Counted from the first letter of the stretch, positions 7,974 to 17,721 are shown. The stretch: DNA of 64,000 nucleotides from CBFFRJ01 sp051486985 (GCF_051486985.1 NZ_JAHVDV010000025.1:1-64000); one strand, 5' to 3'. Numbers and translations are program-made. The notes: generated by a model from the letters alone, not told the origin.

Positions 7974-8515
7974 TCGTGATGCTGCCAGGTCGTTAGCTGA
8001 ATTTCCAGATTATTTTGAGCATCGCTGAGCCAGATAGTTCCATCCTGAATCGTCGCCTGAAGCGTCATGGTGCGGGTAGCCAGTTCGCTCAGTTTCGCCA
8101 GCTGCATATCATCCAGATACCAGATGCTCAAATTTTTAAAACCCGCCATTTTGGTCTGGTTTTGTTGCCACCAGATTTGCGCCGCCCGGTCGTTATAGGT
8201 AAACAGGGCAACCGCCTGAGACTGGCTGCAGGCTTTTTTGATTCGCCTCTCATCGGGCAATCCCAGCTCAACCCACAGATCGATGCCCAGATGGTCGTTC
8301 AGCAACCAGACTTCTGGTTCATCTTCCGCGCTGAGCCCACGCGTAAACTGCAGGCGTTCATCAGCAAACTTCAGCCACGCCAGCAGACGCAGCATCATGC
8401 GTTCCTGCGTTTCAGAAGGATGACGAGCAAGCGTTAAGGTGGCATCAAGAAACTGATTCCGGTCCAAATCTGCCACATTCACCATTGCTTTATAAATTGT
8501 TGCTTTTAATGCCAT
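7970..8515 (-). CDS. yaeQ: YaeQ family protein
   Basis: A 181 aa protein of the YaeQ family, the E. coli length. The family has a PD-(D/E)XK nuclease-like fold by structure, but its biochemical role is not established. It was once proposed to compensate for RfaH loss, a claim not generally supported. The start MALKATIYKAMVNVADLDRN is the conserved family N-terminus. Upstream is a gap of 193 bp to the divergent yaeP. The 3' end overlaps arfB, so the pair likely forms an operon. Confidence 0.93.
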   Translation of the reverse strand: MALKATIYKAMVNVADLDRNQFLDATLTLARHPSETQERMMLRLLAWLKFADERLQFTRGLSAEDEPEVWLLNDHLGIDLWVELGLPDERRIKKACSQSQAVALFTYNDRAAQIWWQQNQTKMAGFKNLSIWYLDDMQLAKLSELATRTMTLQATIQDGTIWLSDAQNNLEIQLTTWQHHE

Positions 8516-8601
8516 ACCGCCTCCTGAACAAAACAGGCGCTATTGTAGCGAATAAAGGTATAACACGCTGTTCTCTCTTTAGCTTCACGGAGGTCATCAC
8601 T

Positions 8602-8631
8602 CTGATAATGATTAGCTGGCTGTGTTATAGT
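8602..8631 (+). promoter_or_regulatory. Candidate yaeP-rof promoter
   Basis: An extended -10, TGT followed by TATAGT (8626-8631), is preceded at 18 bp by CTGATA (8602-8607). It lies in the divergent region between yaeQ and yaeP and about 78 bp before the yaeP start. Confidence 0.5.
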
Positions 8632-8708
8632 CACCTTGCGAAACAGAGCGTATCTTCGTAGGCTTAATGGTATCTCACAGTAAAGCCAGGGCGCTTACAG
8701 GAGGACAT

Positions 8709-8909
8709 GTGGGAAATTATTGTGAATTGATACGCAAGCGGTATGCGGAAATTGCGAGCGGGGATTTAGGGTATGTCCCGGATGCACTGGGATGCGTATT
8801 GAAGGTTTTGAATGAGATGGCATCGGACGATACCGTTTCAGAGTCGGTCAGGGAAAAGGCGGCTTATGCTGCCGCGAACTTACTGGTGAGCGATTATGTC
8901 AATGAATGA
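8709..8909 (+). CDS. yaeP: UPF0253 family protein YaeP
   Basis: A 66 aa protein of unknown function, conserved in enterobacteria directly upstream of rof. The mostly helical sequence (YCELIRKRYAEIASGD near the N-terminus) matches E. coli YaeP over its full length. The start is a GTG at 8709 with AGGAGG spaced 4 nt before it; the in-frame ATG at 8667 lacks such a site and would add 14 non-conserved residues. It overlaps rof by 14 bp, suggesting coupled translation, but no functional link is known to me. Confidence 0.92.
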   Translation: MGNYCELIRKRYAEIASGDLGYVPDALGCVLKVLNEMASDDTVSESVREKAAYAAANLLVSDYVNE

Positions 8910-9156
8910 TACTTATCAACCCATTAACTGCGATGATTATGACAACCTGGAACTTGCCTGTCAGCATCATCTCTTATTGACGCTGACGCTCAAAGATGGC
9001 GAAGAGTTGCAGGCAAAAGCCAGCGATTTGGTCTCTCGTAAAAACGTGGAGTACCTGGTGGCGGAAACCGCGGGCGCTATCCGCGAATTACGCCTCGACA
9101 AGATTGCGAGCTTCAGTCATCCGGAAATCGGCACCGTTGTGGTGAGCGAGTCCTGA
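8896..9156 (+). CDS. rof: Rho-binding antiterminator Rof
   Basis: Small acidic Sm-like beta-barrel protein (also YaeO) that binds the primary RNA site of the Rho hexamer and inhibits Rho-dependent termination. The protein of 84-86 aa matches E. coli Rof. Two ATG codons, 8896 and 8902, are possible starts; the second gives the 84 aa form. It begins inside yaeP. A stem-loop follows the stop codon and tilS converges on it. Confidence 0.95.
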   Translation: MSMNDTYQPINCDDYDNLELACQHHLLLTLTLKDGEELQAKASDLVSRKNVEYLVAETAGAIRELRLDKIASFSHPEIGTVVVSES

Positions 9157-9165
9157 AGTCCTCAG

Positions 9166-9187
9166 ACGGGCAGCCCGGTCTGCCCGT
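9166..9187. terminator. Stem-loop between convergent rof and tilS
   Basis: ACGGGCAG (9166-9173) pairs with CTGCCCGT (9180-9187) around a 6-base loop. The following sequence is only weakly T-rich on the plus strand, so it is a poor intrinsic terminator, but its position between converging stop codons fits a 3' end structure. Confidence 0.5.
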
Positions 9188-10482
9188 TACTTCTCCCACC
9201 TGAGTCCGACCCCCTCGTCCCCCTCTTTAACCGCCCCCTCCAGCGTGACAAATTGCCCGGCCGCGGCAATAAGTTTCTCGCCATAGAAAAGTAACGGGGT
9301 AGTCTCCCGCTGCCAGGGTGCCACTCCACGTTCCTGCCAGATTTTTTTGAGCTTACGTCCACCGTTGCGACCAACAATATGCAGTATGCCGCTCGCCTGA
9401 AAACGCAGGGATACCGGTTCATCTGGTAGAGGTGAACGCAACTCGCCCCCTTTGGTTAGCGACACGATACCGCCATTGCCGGGGAGCCTCAGCGGAGCGA
9501 ATGGCGAAGGCCACGCGAGCACCAGCTCGCGCAAGTCAGGAGAGAGGCTCACCAGAAAAAGCTGACCTTTATAACGGCGTACGCTCAGAGCGCCCATGCG
9601 TAAACAAGGTTCTGCATCCTCTCTGGCGAGGGCAACTTCATTCCAGATGCGGTTAAGCGTCTCCCTTGAAGGCATAACCGCCTGTCGGGAAGCCAGCCAG
9701 CGACGCAGGATTGCGCCTCGTCTTATAGCACTTAACGGCGTTAATGCCGCAATCAACAGGCCACCGTCCTGGCTGGTGGCGGCTGAAAGCTCATCCGCCA
9801 GCAATTCATCCAGCAGTTGTTCCTGCTCACCGCACAGCGCCGCGCTGCGAGCCACTGCATCAGCAAAATGCGGCCAACGGGCATTAAGTTGGGGTAAGAC
9901 CCGCAACCGTAAAAAATTGCGATCGTAGCGGTCGTCGTTATTACTTTCGTCATCAATCCACGATAAACCGTGCTGGTGTGCCCACGCTTCCAGCGCAGAC
10001 CGCGTCTCATTTAGCAGTGGTCGTAACAGTAGTGAGCCAGCAAATGGCATGGTTTCCGGCATACCGGCGAGTCCGGCTGGCCCGCTTCCGCGCTTTAACG
10101 CCAGCAGAAACGTTTCTGCTTGATCGTCAAGGTGTTGTGCCGTAAGCAATAGCTCACCGGGCAAAAGAGCCTTTTCGAAAGCAGCATAACGCGCCTTACG
10201 AGCCTGCGCTTCCACCCCGTTCCCCTCATCCACAAGATTGACGCGACATATCGCCAGGGGAACCTGCCAGCTGTCGCACTGCTGCTGACAGTGTTCCACC
10301 CATTTATCCGCATTCGGGCTTAATCCGTGGTGGATGTGAATGGCACGCAGTGCGATCGTCGGTTGCTGGCGACGCCATAGCACAAGCCGGTGCAAAAGCA
10401 CCGTGGAATCCAGCCCTCCACTGAACGCTACTAAAAACTGGCGTTGAGAGGAGGGTAGATGAGACAGCAATGGCAGAGACAT
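9187..10482 (-). CDS. tilS: tRNA(Ile)-lysidine synthetase TilS
   Basis: ATP-dependent enzyme that attaches lysine to C34 of tRNA-Ile(CAU), changing both its charging and its codon from AUG to AUA; essential in E. coli. The N-terminal PP-loop ATPase domain has SGGLDST at residues 21-27. A TilS substrate-binding domain and a C-terminal TilS-C domain (GRNGGRKLKKIWQE) follow. I start at the ATG ending at 10482, giving 431 aa against 432 in E. coli. No clear Shine-Dalgarno is seen, and in-frame ATGs at 10506 and 10542 are alternatives. Confidence 0.94.
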   Translation of the reverse strand: MSLPLLSHLPSSQRQFLVAFSGGLDSTVLLHRLVLWRRQQPTIALRAIHIHHGLSPNADKWVEHCQQQCDSWQVPLAICRVNLVDEGNGVEAQARKARYAAFEKALLPGELLLTAQHLDDQAETFLLALKRGSGPAGLAGMPETMPFAGSLLLRPLLNETRSALEAWAHQHGLSWIDDESNNDDRYDRNFLRLRVLPQLNARWPHFADAVARSAALCGEQEQLLDELLADELSAATSQDGGLLIAALTPLSAIRRGAILRRWLASRQAVMPSRETLNRIWNEVALAREDAEPCLRMGALSVRRYKGQLFLVSLSPDLRELVLAWPSPFAPLRLPGNGGIVSLTKGGELRSPLPDEPVSLRFQASGILHIVGRNGGRKLKKIWQERGVAPWQRETTPLLFYGEKLIAAAGQFVTLEGAVKEGDEGVGLRWEK

Positions 10483-10504
10483 GGTGATAACCGAAAGGTG
10501 GTTC

Positions 10505-10527
10505 ATGCCCGGCACGTTACCGGGCAT
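10505..10527. other. Inverted repeat between gloA2 and tilS
   Basis: ATGCCCGG (10505-10512) and CCGGGCAT (10520-10527) form an 8-bp stem with a 7-base loop just upstream of the chosen tilS start. There is no T-run after it on the minus strand, so it is not an obvious terminator. It contains one of the alternative tilS ATGs and could influence tilS translation. Confidence 0.5.
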
Positions 10528-10545
10528 CGGGAAAAGTGGCAAGCC

Positions 10546-10935
10546 CTACTGCTGATAGAGCTCCAGCGGCAAATTATCGGGATCTTTGAAAAAGGTAAAA
10601 CGTTTACCAGTAAAAGGGTCGATGCGGATATCTTCACAAACAACCCCGTGCGCCTCAAGGTGAGAAACTGCCTTGTCGATATTCTCAACGCTGAAAGCCA
10701 GATGGCGCAACCCGCAGGATTCCGGCCCACTCGCACGCGCTGGCGGGAACGGAAAGGAGAAAAGTTCAATGACATATTGCCCATTGAGGGCCAAATCCCC
10801 TTTCCATGAATCACGCTCTTCGCGATAAAACTCGCTTTCTAATGTGAAGCCCAGAATATCGCAGTAAAACGCTTTGCTTCTGGCATAGTCCGTCGCGATG
10901 ATGGCGATATGGTGTACCTGTTTCAAACCCAGCAT
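10546..10935 (-). CDS. gloA2: VOC-family protein GloA2 (YaeR)
   Basis: Vicinal-oxygen-chelate superfamily protein of 129 aa, the same length as E. coli YaeR. The glyoxalase/bleomycin-resistance fold is seen as paired beta-alpha-beta-beta-beta modules. Likely metal ligands are His in QVHHIAI, Glu in the central VIELFSF, His in LRHLAF and Glu in the final LELYQQ. It is annotated as a glyoxalase-related protein, but its substrate is not known. It lies between ldcC and tilS on the same strand, 62 bp from each. Confidence 0.92.
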   Translation of the reverse strand: MLGLKQVHHIAIIATDYARSKAFYCDILGFTLESEFYREERDSWKGDLALNGQYVIELFSFPFPPARASGPESCGLRHLAFSVENIDKAVSHLEAHGVVCEDIRIDPFTGKRFTFFKDPDNLPLELYQQ

Positions 10936-10997
10936 AGTGCCTCCTTTTGTCTTTCAGCACGTTACCCTTGCCGGTGATAACCCGCAAGCGGTCAGGG

Positions 10998-13130
10998 TTA
11001 TTTTAAGACACGTACCCAATACACTCCGTCTTCTCCCCGCTTCGCCCCGTGAATATCCGTTTCAAACCCCGGGTAATGCCGTCCTATTGCGCAAAGCATC
11101 AATAAAAAGTCCAGCACCGCACGACTCTGTTCGGTAATCACCTCTCCGGGCATCAGCAATGGAACCCCCGGTGGGTACGGCAGGATCATATTGGCGGAAG
11201 TACGTCCGATCAGTTTTTCCAGCTCAATGGTTTCCACATCGCCACGGATCTGCTCCTGCCAGGCCTGATGCGGCGTCATTTTCATCTCTGGCAAAACATC
11301 GAACGCTCTTAGCATCAGTTGCGGAAGATCGTGCTGGCGGATCAACTTGTGGATCCCTTGCGCCAGATCCTGAATACGCATAGTGCGATAAAAGTCCGGA
11401 TCCTCGGCATAGAGATCCGGCAACATATTTTTCACCCGAAGATTAAGATCGTAGGCGCGCTTAAACTCCATCAGCCCGCGTAATAACCCCATCGCCCGGG
11501 TTTTGTCTATTCCGATGCTGAAAAGGAACAGCAGATTATAGGGGCCTGTTTTTTCCACTACTACGCCACGTTCATCAAGGAACTTCGCTACCAGCGCAGC
11601 CGGGATCCCCTCTTCGCTCATATGACCGTGCTCATCCATACCCGGTGTCAAAATCGTCACCTTAACCGGATCGAGGAACATATGGTCTGCGTCAGCATCC
11701 CGGAAGCCGTGCCATGTTTCTCCTGGCGAAACGGGCCAGCAGTCAGCCTCATCGATCTCTTCAGGCTGCCAGATGTCAAAGAACCAGCTGTCTGCTTCAT
11801 CCTTAAGGCGCTGCACCTCTTTGCGAAAGTGCAACGCCCGCTCGACCGAGCGGTTAATCAGCCGCTTGCCCGGGTTGCCGCGCAGCATCGCCGCTGCCGT
11901 CTCGATGGAGGCAACCAGAGGATAGCTGGGTGAAGTGGAAGTGTGCATCATGAAGGCTTCGTTGAAGGTGTCTTCGTCATAATCACCTTTAACGTGAATC
12001 AGTGAGGCTTGCGAAAGCGCCGCCAGCATCTTGTGCGTCGATTGCGTTTCAAAGAAAACTTTGCCCGGCACGCGCTCGCCGCTCATCCCACTTTTGCCTG
12101 CGTAAATAGGATGAAAATTGGTGTAGGGCACCCAGGCAGAATCAAAATGAATGGATGGAACATCCAGCGTCTTTTTAATCCAGTCAGTGTTGTAAAGCAG
12201 GCCGTCATAGGTTGAGTTAGTGATGACGGCATGAACAGGCCAGCTCGCCCCCGGCGTGGTAGCCACTTTCTGCTCAATACTCGCATGGGCAAATTCCTGA
12301 CGCGGGATACCGCCCAGAATACCCAACGCATTGCGTCCGGGTTTCAGCCAGATCGGCGTGACATCGCTCATCATCAGCAAATGCGCAAGTGACTTATGGC
12401 AGTTGCGATCGATAAGTAACGTGCTGCCGACCGGAGCAGCATACATTCCCACAATCTTATTGGAGGTGGAGGTGCCATTGGTGACCATGTAGCTCTGTTC
12501 AGCACCAAAGGTGCGGGCGATATACTCTTCAGCTTCCAGATGCGGCCCGCTATGATCCAGCAGCGATCCCAGTTCAGTCACCGAAATAGATACATCTGCT
12601 TTTAACGTATTACCGCCAAAAAAATCGTAAAACAGACATCCCACTGGGCTTTTCTGGTAGGCCGTGCCGCCCATATGCCCCGGCGTGCAAAACGTGTATT
12701 TACCCTCTTTCACATAGGTGAACAACGCTTTGGTGAAAGGGGGCGTAATGTTATCGAGATATTCGCGCGTGTACTGTTCTATGCGGGTCGCGATGTCGTC
12801 CGCCGTGCCCAGCGCATATTCGAAGAACCACAGCGCCATGCGCATATCATGGGCGCTGACGTCCATCGTCGAGTGGGTATTGATAAAGGCGTATAACGGC
12901 AGGTATTCGTTAAGCTGATTGATTTCGCTGCAGAGATCGAGGTCGTACTCATCCCAGTCAAAGATAACGCCACAAATACGCGGATTGTGTTCAATAAACT
13001 TGAGTAAGTCATTACTGTTTTGCGGCCAGATAAGCTGAAAGCCTTGTTGCTTAAGCGCCTGTTCAAGTTCCTTGATTGGCTCGTCTTTGTAGAAAACGCC
13101 ATGCGGCCCCATGATGGCAATAATATTCAC
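10998..13130 (-). CDS. ldcC: Constitutive lysine decarboxylase LdcC
   Basis: PLP-dependent enzyme converting lysine to cadaverine and CO2. Fold-type I Orn/Lys/Arg decarboxylase with an N-terminal response-regulator-like wing domain (1-130), a core with the PLP lysine in STHK (Lys367), and a C-terminal domain. The 710 aa length compares with 713 in E. coli LdcC, and its accA-adjacent position fits ldcC rather than the acid-induced cadA. The GTG at 13128-13130 is chosen over the upstream ATG since AAGGAGG precedes it. A terminator separates it from accA. Confidence 0.96.
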   Translation of the reverse strand: MNIIAIMGPHGVFYKDEPIKELEQALKQQGFQLIWPQNSNDLLKFIEHNPRICGVIFDWDEYDLDLCSEINQLNEYLPLYAFINTHSTMDVSAHDMRMALWFFEYALGTADDIATRIEQYTREYLDNITPPFTKALFTYVKEGKYTFCTPGHMGGTAYQKSPVGCLFYDFFGGNTLKADVSISVTELGSLLDHSGPHLEAEEYIARTFGAEQSYMVTNGTSTSNKIVGMYAAPVGSTLLIDRNCHKSLAHLLMMSDVTPIWLKPGRNALGILGGIPRQEFAHASIEQKVATTPGASWPVHAVITNSTYDGLLYNTDWIKKTLDVPSIHFDSAWVPYTNFHPIYAGKSGMSGERVPGKVFFETQSTHKMLAALSQASLIHVKGDYDEDTFNEAFMMHTSTSPSYPLVASIETAAAMLRGNPGKRLINRSVERALHFRKEVQRLKDEADSWFFDIWQPEEIDEADCWPVSPGETWHGFRDADADHMFLDPVKVTILTPGMDEHGHMSEEGIPAALVAKFLDERGVVVEKTGPYNLLFLFSIGIDKTRAMGLLRGLMEFKRAYDLNLRVKNMLPDLYAEDPDFYRTMRIQDLAQGIHKLIRQHDLPQLMLRAFDVLPEMKMTPHQAWQEQIRGDVETIELEKLIGRTSANMILPYPPGVPLLMPGEVITEQSRAVLDFLLMLCAIGRHYPGFETDIHGAKRGEDGVYWVRVLK

Positions 13131-13182
13131 GCCTACCTCCTTAAAAAACATGCGTAAAGCATAGTTGAGCCAGGCCGCGGGT

Positions 13183-13212
13183 ATAAAAAAAGCCACACCG
13201 GAGTGTGGCTTT
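13183..13212 (-). terminator. Terminator after accA
   Basis: On the minus strand GCCACAC pairs with GTGTGGC (arms 13203-13209 and 13192-13198) over a 4-base loop, followed by T7. It lies 23 bp after the accA stop and ahead of the ldcC start, closing the long lpx-dnaE-accA unit. Confidence 0.9.
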
Positions 13213-13234
13213 TCAGAATGGTCTTTCAGGGAAA

Positions 13235-14194
13235 TCAGGCGTAGCCGTAGCTCATCAGACGCTGGTAACGGCGGTTACGCAGATCTTCTTTACTCAGCAC
13301 GTCAAGATCGGCCAGATCGGCAATCAGCTGCGCTTTCAGGGAGGCAGCCATCGCTTCCGCGTTGCGATGAGCACCACCGAGTGGTTCCGGAATAATAGAA
13401 TCGATCAGTTTCAGCTCTTTCAGACGCGGCGCAATAATGCCCATAGCATCTGCTGCCAGCGGCGCCTTATCTGCGCTCTTCCAGAGAATCGAGGCGCAAC
13501 CTTCCGGCGAGATAACGGAATAGGTGCTGTACTGCAGCATATTCACTTTATCACCCACGCCAATAGCCAGTGCCCCACCGGAACCACCTTCACCAATGAC
13601 GGTACAAATGACCGGCACATTCAGGCGAGACATTTCGCGCAGGTTACGGGCGATGGCTTCGGACTGACCACGCTCTTCTGCACCGACACCCGGATAAGCG
13701 CCTGGGGTGTCAATGAAGGTAATGATGGGCATATTGAAACGATCGGCCATTTCCATCAAACGCAGCGCTTTACGGTAGCCTTCAGGTGCAGGCATACCGA
13801 AATTGCGGCGGATTTTTTCTTTGGTTTCACGGCCTTTCTGGTGACCAATGATCATCACCGGACGACCGTCCAGGCGGGCGATACCGCCCACGATGGCTTT
13901 GTCGTCGGCGTAAGCACGGTCACCTGCGAGTTCGTCAAACTCATCAAACGCGAGGCGGACGTAATCCAGGGTGTATGGACGCAGCGGATGGCGTGCCAGC
14001 TGGGCTACCTGCCATGCGCCAAGATCGGCGAATATTTTGCGCGTCAGTTCTACGCTTTTTTCACGCAGACGATGCACTTCTTCGTCAATGTTAATATCCA
14101 GTTTTTCATCCTGACGGCTCACCGCAGTCAGAGAATCGATTTTCGCTTCCAGCTCAGCAATCGGCTGTTCGAAATCAAGGAAATTCAGACTCAT
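13235..14194 (-). CDS. accA: Acetyl-CoA carboxylase carboxyltransferase subunit alpha AccA
   Basis: Alpha subunit of the carboxyltransferase that moves the carboxyl from biotin to acetyl-CoA, making malonyl-CoA, the first committed step of fatty-acid synthesis; works as an A2D2 complex with AccD. The 319 aa protein equals the E. coli length. The crotonase-like core shows IDTPGAYPG (161-169) and the glycine-rich oxyanion segment GEGGSGGALAIG (201-212). It is 12 bp downstream of dnaE, so probably co-transcribed with it. Confidence 0.98.
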   Translation of the reverse strand: MSLNFLDFEQPIAELEAKIDSLTAVSRQDEKLDINIDEEVHRLREKSVELTRKIFADLGAWQVAQLARHPLRPYTLDYVRLAFDEFDELAGDRAYADDKAIVGGIARLDGRPVMIIGHQKGRETKEKIRRNFGMPAPEGYRKALRLMEMADRFNMPIITFIDTPGAYPGVGAEERGQSEAIARNLREMSRLNVPVICTVIGEGGSGGALAIGVGDKVNMLQYSTYSVISPEGCASILWKSADKAPLAADAMGIIAPRLKELKLIDSIIPEPLGGAHRNAEAMAASLKAQLIADLADLDVLSKEDLRNRRYQRLMSYGYA

Positions 14195-14206
14195 AGTATT
14201 CCTGTA

Positions 14207-17200
14207 TTAGTCAAACTCCAGTTCCACCTGCTCCGAACCAATAAGGCCACGGAGATCGTTTAATAAACGATCGCTCGGAGAGACACGCCACGTCGCGCCA
14301 AAACGCAATCGTGCTCGTGCATCCGCCCTCTGATAGTAGAGATGTACTGGAATTGTCCCCGAGCGATGGGGTTCCAGAGACTGACGGAGTCGGGTCAAAA
14401 GCTGGTCATCAATTTGCCTGTCCGTCAGCGAGATAGCAAGCCCGCGAGCATATTTTTCACGGGCTTCGTCAATATCCATCACTTCACGGGCCATCATTTT
14501 AAGGCCACCGCTGAAGTCATCAAAGCTGACCTGTCCGCTGACGATAAGTATGCGGTCGTTTTCCAGCAAATGCTGGTACTTTTCCAGCGCTTCGGTGAAT
14601 AACATCACCTCCAGACGCCCGGAACGGTCATCCAGCGTACAGATGCCGATACGATTGCCGCGTTTGGTGACCATTACCCTTGCAGCAATCACGAGCCCCG
14701 CCGCCGTGGTGACCTTGCCACGGTCGGTTGGGTGCATGTCTTTTAGCCTAAGGCCGCCGACATAGCGATCGATTTCTTTTAAATACTGGTTGATGGGGTG
14801 ACCCGTCAGATAGAGTCCTAAGGTTTCACGCTCACCTTCCAGTACCGTATGTTCCGGCCAGGGCTGACAACTGGCATAAGACTGCTCAATCTGCTCCGGC
14901 TCTTCTGCGAGCACGCCAAACATATCCGCCTGGCCAATCGCTTCCGCTTTAGCGTGCTGATCGGCGGCTTTTAATGCATCGCCCAGAGAGTTCATTAATG
15001 CCGCGCGGTGCGGCCCAAGACGGTCAAACGCCCCGGACATGATCAGTTTTTCCAGCACCCGACGGTTTAATTTTTTGGTGTCAGTACGGGCGCAGAGATC
15101 AAACAGCTCGCGGAAATATCCGCCTTCATTACGCGCTTCAATGATGGCTTCAATGGGCCCTTCACCGACGCCTTTAATCGCGCCGATACCATACACGATC
15201 TCCCCGTCATCATTGACGTGGAAATGGTACAAACCGGAATTAATATCCGGCGGCAGGATTTTAAGGCCCATGCGCCAGCATTCATCCACCAGCCCAACCA
15301 CTTTTTCCGTGTTATCCATATCCGCGGTCATTACGGCCGCCATAAATTCTGCCGGAAAGTGGGCTTTCAGCCACAACGTCTGGTAGGAGACTAAAGCATA
15401 GGCAGCGGAGTGAGATTTGTTAAATCCGTACCCGGCGAATTTTTCCACCAGGTCAAAGATTTTCATCGCCAGTTCGCCGTCAACGCCGTTTTTCTTTGCA
15501 CCGTCTTCAAAAACCGACCGCTGCTTTGCCATCTCTTCCGGTTTTTTCTTACCCATTGCACGACGCAGCATATCCGCACCACCGAGGGTGTAGCCGGATA
15601 GCTCCTGCGCAATCTGCATCACCTGTTCCTGGTAGAGGATGATGCCGTAGGTCGGCTCCAGAACAGGCTTCAGGCACTCATGCTGCCACTGCACGTCCGG
15701 GTAAGAGATCTCCTCGCGGCCATGCTTACGGTCGATAAAGTTATCTACCATCCCTGACTGCAACGGGCCAGGACGGAACAGCGCCACCAGGGCTATCATG
15801 TCCTCAAAGCAGTCCGGCTGCAGACGCTTGATGAGATCTTTCATGCCACGGGATTCAAGCTGGAAGACCGCCGTGGTCTCCGAGCGTTGCAGCATATCGA
15901 AGCTTTTCTTGTCATCGAGCGGGATAGCGGCGATATCGATAGGCTCAAGCCCCTGCTTCTCACGTCGCGGATTAATCATCTTCAGAGCCCAGTCGATGAT
16001 GGTCAGCGTACGCAGCCCCAGGAAGTCAAACTTCACCAGCCCGGCATATTCCACGTCGTTTTTATCAAACTGGGTAACCGGATGATGACCCGCTTCGTCG
16101 CAGTAGAGCGGTGCAAAATCGGTGATTTTGGTCGGTGCAATAACCACCCCGCCCGCATGCTTACCGGCGTTACGGGTGACACCTTCCAGTTTGCGCGCCA
16201 TATCAATGAGCGCTCTCACCTCTTCGTCAGCCTCATAGATTTCAGGCAACTGAGGTTCCGCTTCAAACGCTTTTGCCAGCGTCATACCCGGATCGGGTGG
16301 CACCAGTTTTGAAATTCGGTCTACGAAACCGTAGGGATGCCCCAGCACGCGCCCCACATCGCGAATAACCGCTTTCGCCGCCATCGTACCGAAGGTGATA
16401 ATCTGTGAAACCGCATCGCGTCCGTACATTTCCGACACGTGCTCAATGACCTGGTCGCGTTTCTCCATACAGAAGTCAACGTCAAAGTCGGGCATGGAGA
16501 CACGTTCCGGGTTAAGGAAACGTTCGAACAGCAGGTCAAATTCCAGCGGATCGAGGTCGGTGATTTTCAGTGCATAAGCCACCAGCGAACCCGCACCAGA
16601 ACCACGCCCGGGTCCTACGGGCACGCCGTTATCCTTCGACCACTGGATAAACTCCATCACGATAAGGAAGTAGCCTGGGAAGCCCATCTGGTTGATAACC
16701 TGCAGCTCCACCTCCAGGCGCTCATCATATTCAGGGCGACGCTCTGCCCGCAGCTGTGGATCCGGGAAGAGGAATGCCAGACGCTCTTCAAGCCCCTCTT
16801 TGGATTTCGCTACCAGGAAGTCTTCGGTGGTCATATTCCCTGTCGGGAACTGAGGAAGAAAGTATTCGCCCAGCCGAACGGTCACGTTACAGCGTTTGGC
16901 AATTTCGACGCTGTTTTCGAGCGCTTCCGGAATATCAGCAAACAGCTCGCACATCTCGTCTTCGGTACGCATGTACTGCTGAGGGGAATAATGACGCGGA
17001 CGCTTAGGATCGTCGAGGGTAAAACCGTCGTGGATGGCGACGCGGATCTCGTGCGCGTCGAAGTCACCCGCGTCGATAAAACGCACATCATTGGTGGCAA
17101 CCACGGGAAGCCCCCGCGCCTCCGCCAGCGCTACCGCAGCATGCAGGTAACTCTCTTCATCCGGGCGCCCGGTACGGATAAGCTCCAGATAATAGCTATC

Positions 17201-17689
17201 GGGGAAATGGGTTTCATAGAAACTGACGCACTGCTCCACAAGGGGAGTATTGCCACGAAGCAAGCTTCGTCCCACATCGCCCATGCGGCCGCCGGAAAGC
17301 AGGAGCAGCCCCTCTTTATGCTCAACCAGCCAGTCTCTGTCAATCCACGGGCCAGCAGCGCCATAGCCACGCTGATAGGCACGGGAAATAAGCAGCGTGA
17401 GGTTTTGATATCCTGCGTTATTGGCGGCCAGAACCGTCAGTTGGGTCAGTTCATCGCCCAGCACATCACTCTGAACGTGAAAATCAGCTCCCACGATGGG
17501 CTTCATACCCGCACCGTGCGCCGTTCCATAAAACTTCACCAGACCACATAGGTTGGTAAAATCGGTGATCGCCAGCGCAGGCATACCGAGCGCGGCCGCC
17601 TTTTTCACCAGCGGTCCGGTCTTTGCCAGCCCATCAATCATGGAGTAGTCGCTATGCACCCGCAGGTGTACGAAACGTGGTTCAGCCAT
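14207..17689 (-). CDS. dnaE: DNA polymerase III subunit alpha DnaE
   Basis: Replicative polymerase catalytic subunit, a C-family polymerase of 1160 aa, identical in length to E. coli. Domains in order: PHP domain (HLRVHSDYSMIDG at the start), palm with catalytic aspartates in PDFDVDF (Asp401 and Asp403), fingers, tandem helix-hairpin-helix, an internal beta-clamp-binding motif QADMF near residue 920, OB fold and C-terminal tau-binding domain. It follows rnhB by 32 bp and leads into accA. A 370-aa open frame on the opposite strand is a shadow. Confidence 0.98.
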   Translation of the reverse strand: MAEPRFVHLRVHSDYSMIDGLAKTGPLVKKAAALGMPALAITDFTNLCGLVKFYGTAHGAGMKPIVGADFHVQSDVLGDELTQLTVLAANNAGYQNLTLLISRAYQRGYGAAGPWIDRDWLVEHKEGLLLLSGGRMGDVGRSLLRGNTPLVEQCVSFYETHFPDSYYLELIRTGRPDEESYLHAAVALAEARGLPVVATNDVRFIDAGDFDAHEIRVAIHDGFTLDDPKRPRHYSPQQYMRTEDEMCELFADIPEALENSVEIAKRCNVTVRLGEYFLPQFPTGNMTTEDFLVAKSKEGLEERLAFLFPDPQLRAERRPEYDERLEVELQVINQMGFPGYFLIVMEFIQWSKDNGVPVGPGRGSGAGSLVAYALKITDLDPLEFDLLFERFLNPERVSMPDFDVDFCMEKRDQVIEHVSEMYGRDAVSQIITFGTMAAKAVIRDVGRVLGHPYGFVDRISKLVPPDPGMTLAKAFEAEPQLPEIYEADEEVRALIDMARKLEGVTRNAGKHAGGVVIAPTKITDFAPLYCDEAGHHPVTQFDKNDVEYAGLVKFDFLGLRTLTIIDWALKMINPRREKQGLEPIDIAAIPLDDKKSFDMLQRSETTAVFQLESRGMKDLIKRLQPDCFEDMIALVALFRPGPLQSGMVDNFIDRKHGREEISYPDVQWQHECLKPVLEPTYGIILYQEQVMQIAQELSGYTLGGADMLRRAMGKKKPEEMAKQRSVFEDGAKKNGVDGELAMKIFDLVEKFAGYGFNKSHSAAYALVSYQTLWLKAHFPAEFMAAVMTADMDNTEKVVGLVDECWRMGLKILPPDINSGLYHFHVNDDGEIVYGIGAIKGVGEGPIEAIIEARNEGGYFRELFDLCARTDTKKLNRRVLEKLIMSGAFDRLGPHRAALMNSLGDALKAADQHAKAEAIGQADMFGVLAEEPEQIEQSYASCQPWPEHTVLEGERETLGLYLTGHPINQYLKEIDRYVGGLRLKDMHPTDRGKVTTAAGLVIAARVMVTKRGNRIGICTLDDRSGRLEVMLFTEALEKYQHLLENDRILIVSGQVSFDDFSGGLKMMAREVMDIDEAREKYARGLAISLTDRQIDDQLLTRLRQSLEPHRSGTIPVHLYYQRADARARLRFGATWRVSPSDRLLNDLRGLIGSEQVELEFD

Positions 17690-17721
17690 TTTCAGATTCC
17701 GGTTTTATCGTGTGACAAGAA

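Noticed and set aside
13205..14263. 352-codon open frame antisense to accA
   Set aside because: Mirror of the conserved accA coding frame with a His/Thr/Phe-rich translation and no known domain; a codon-bias shadow.
16439..17551. 370-codon open frame antisense to dnaE
   Set aside because: Lies wholly inside dnaE, whose frame is conserved over its entire length; no start signal or recognisable domain.
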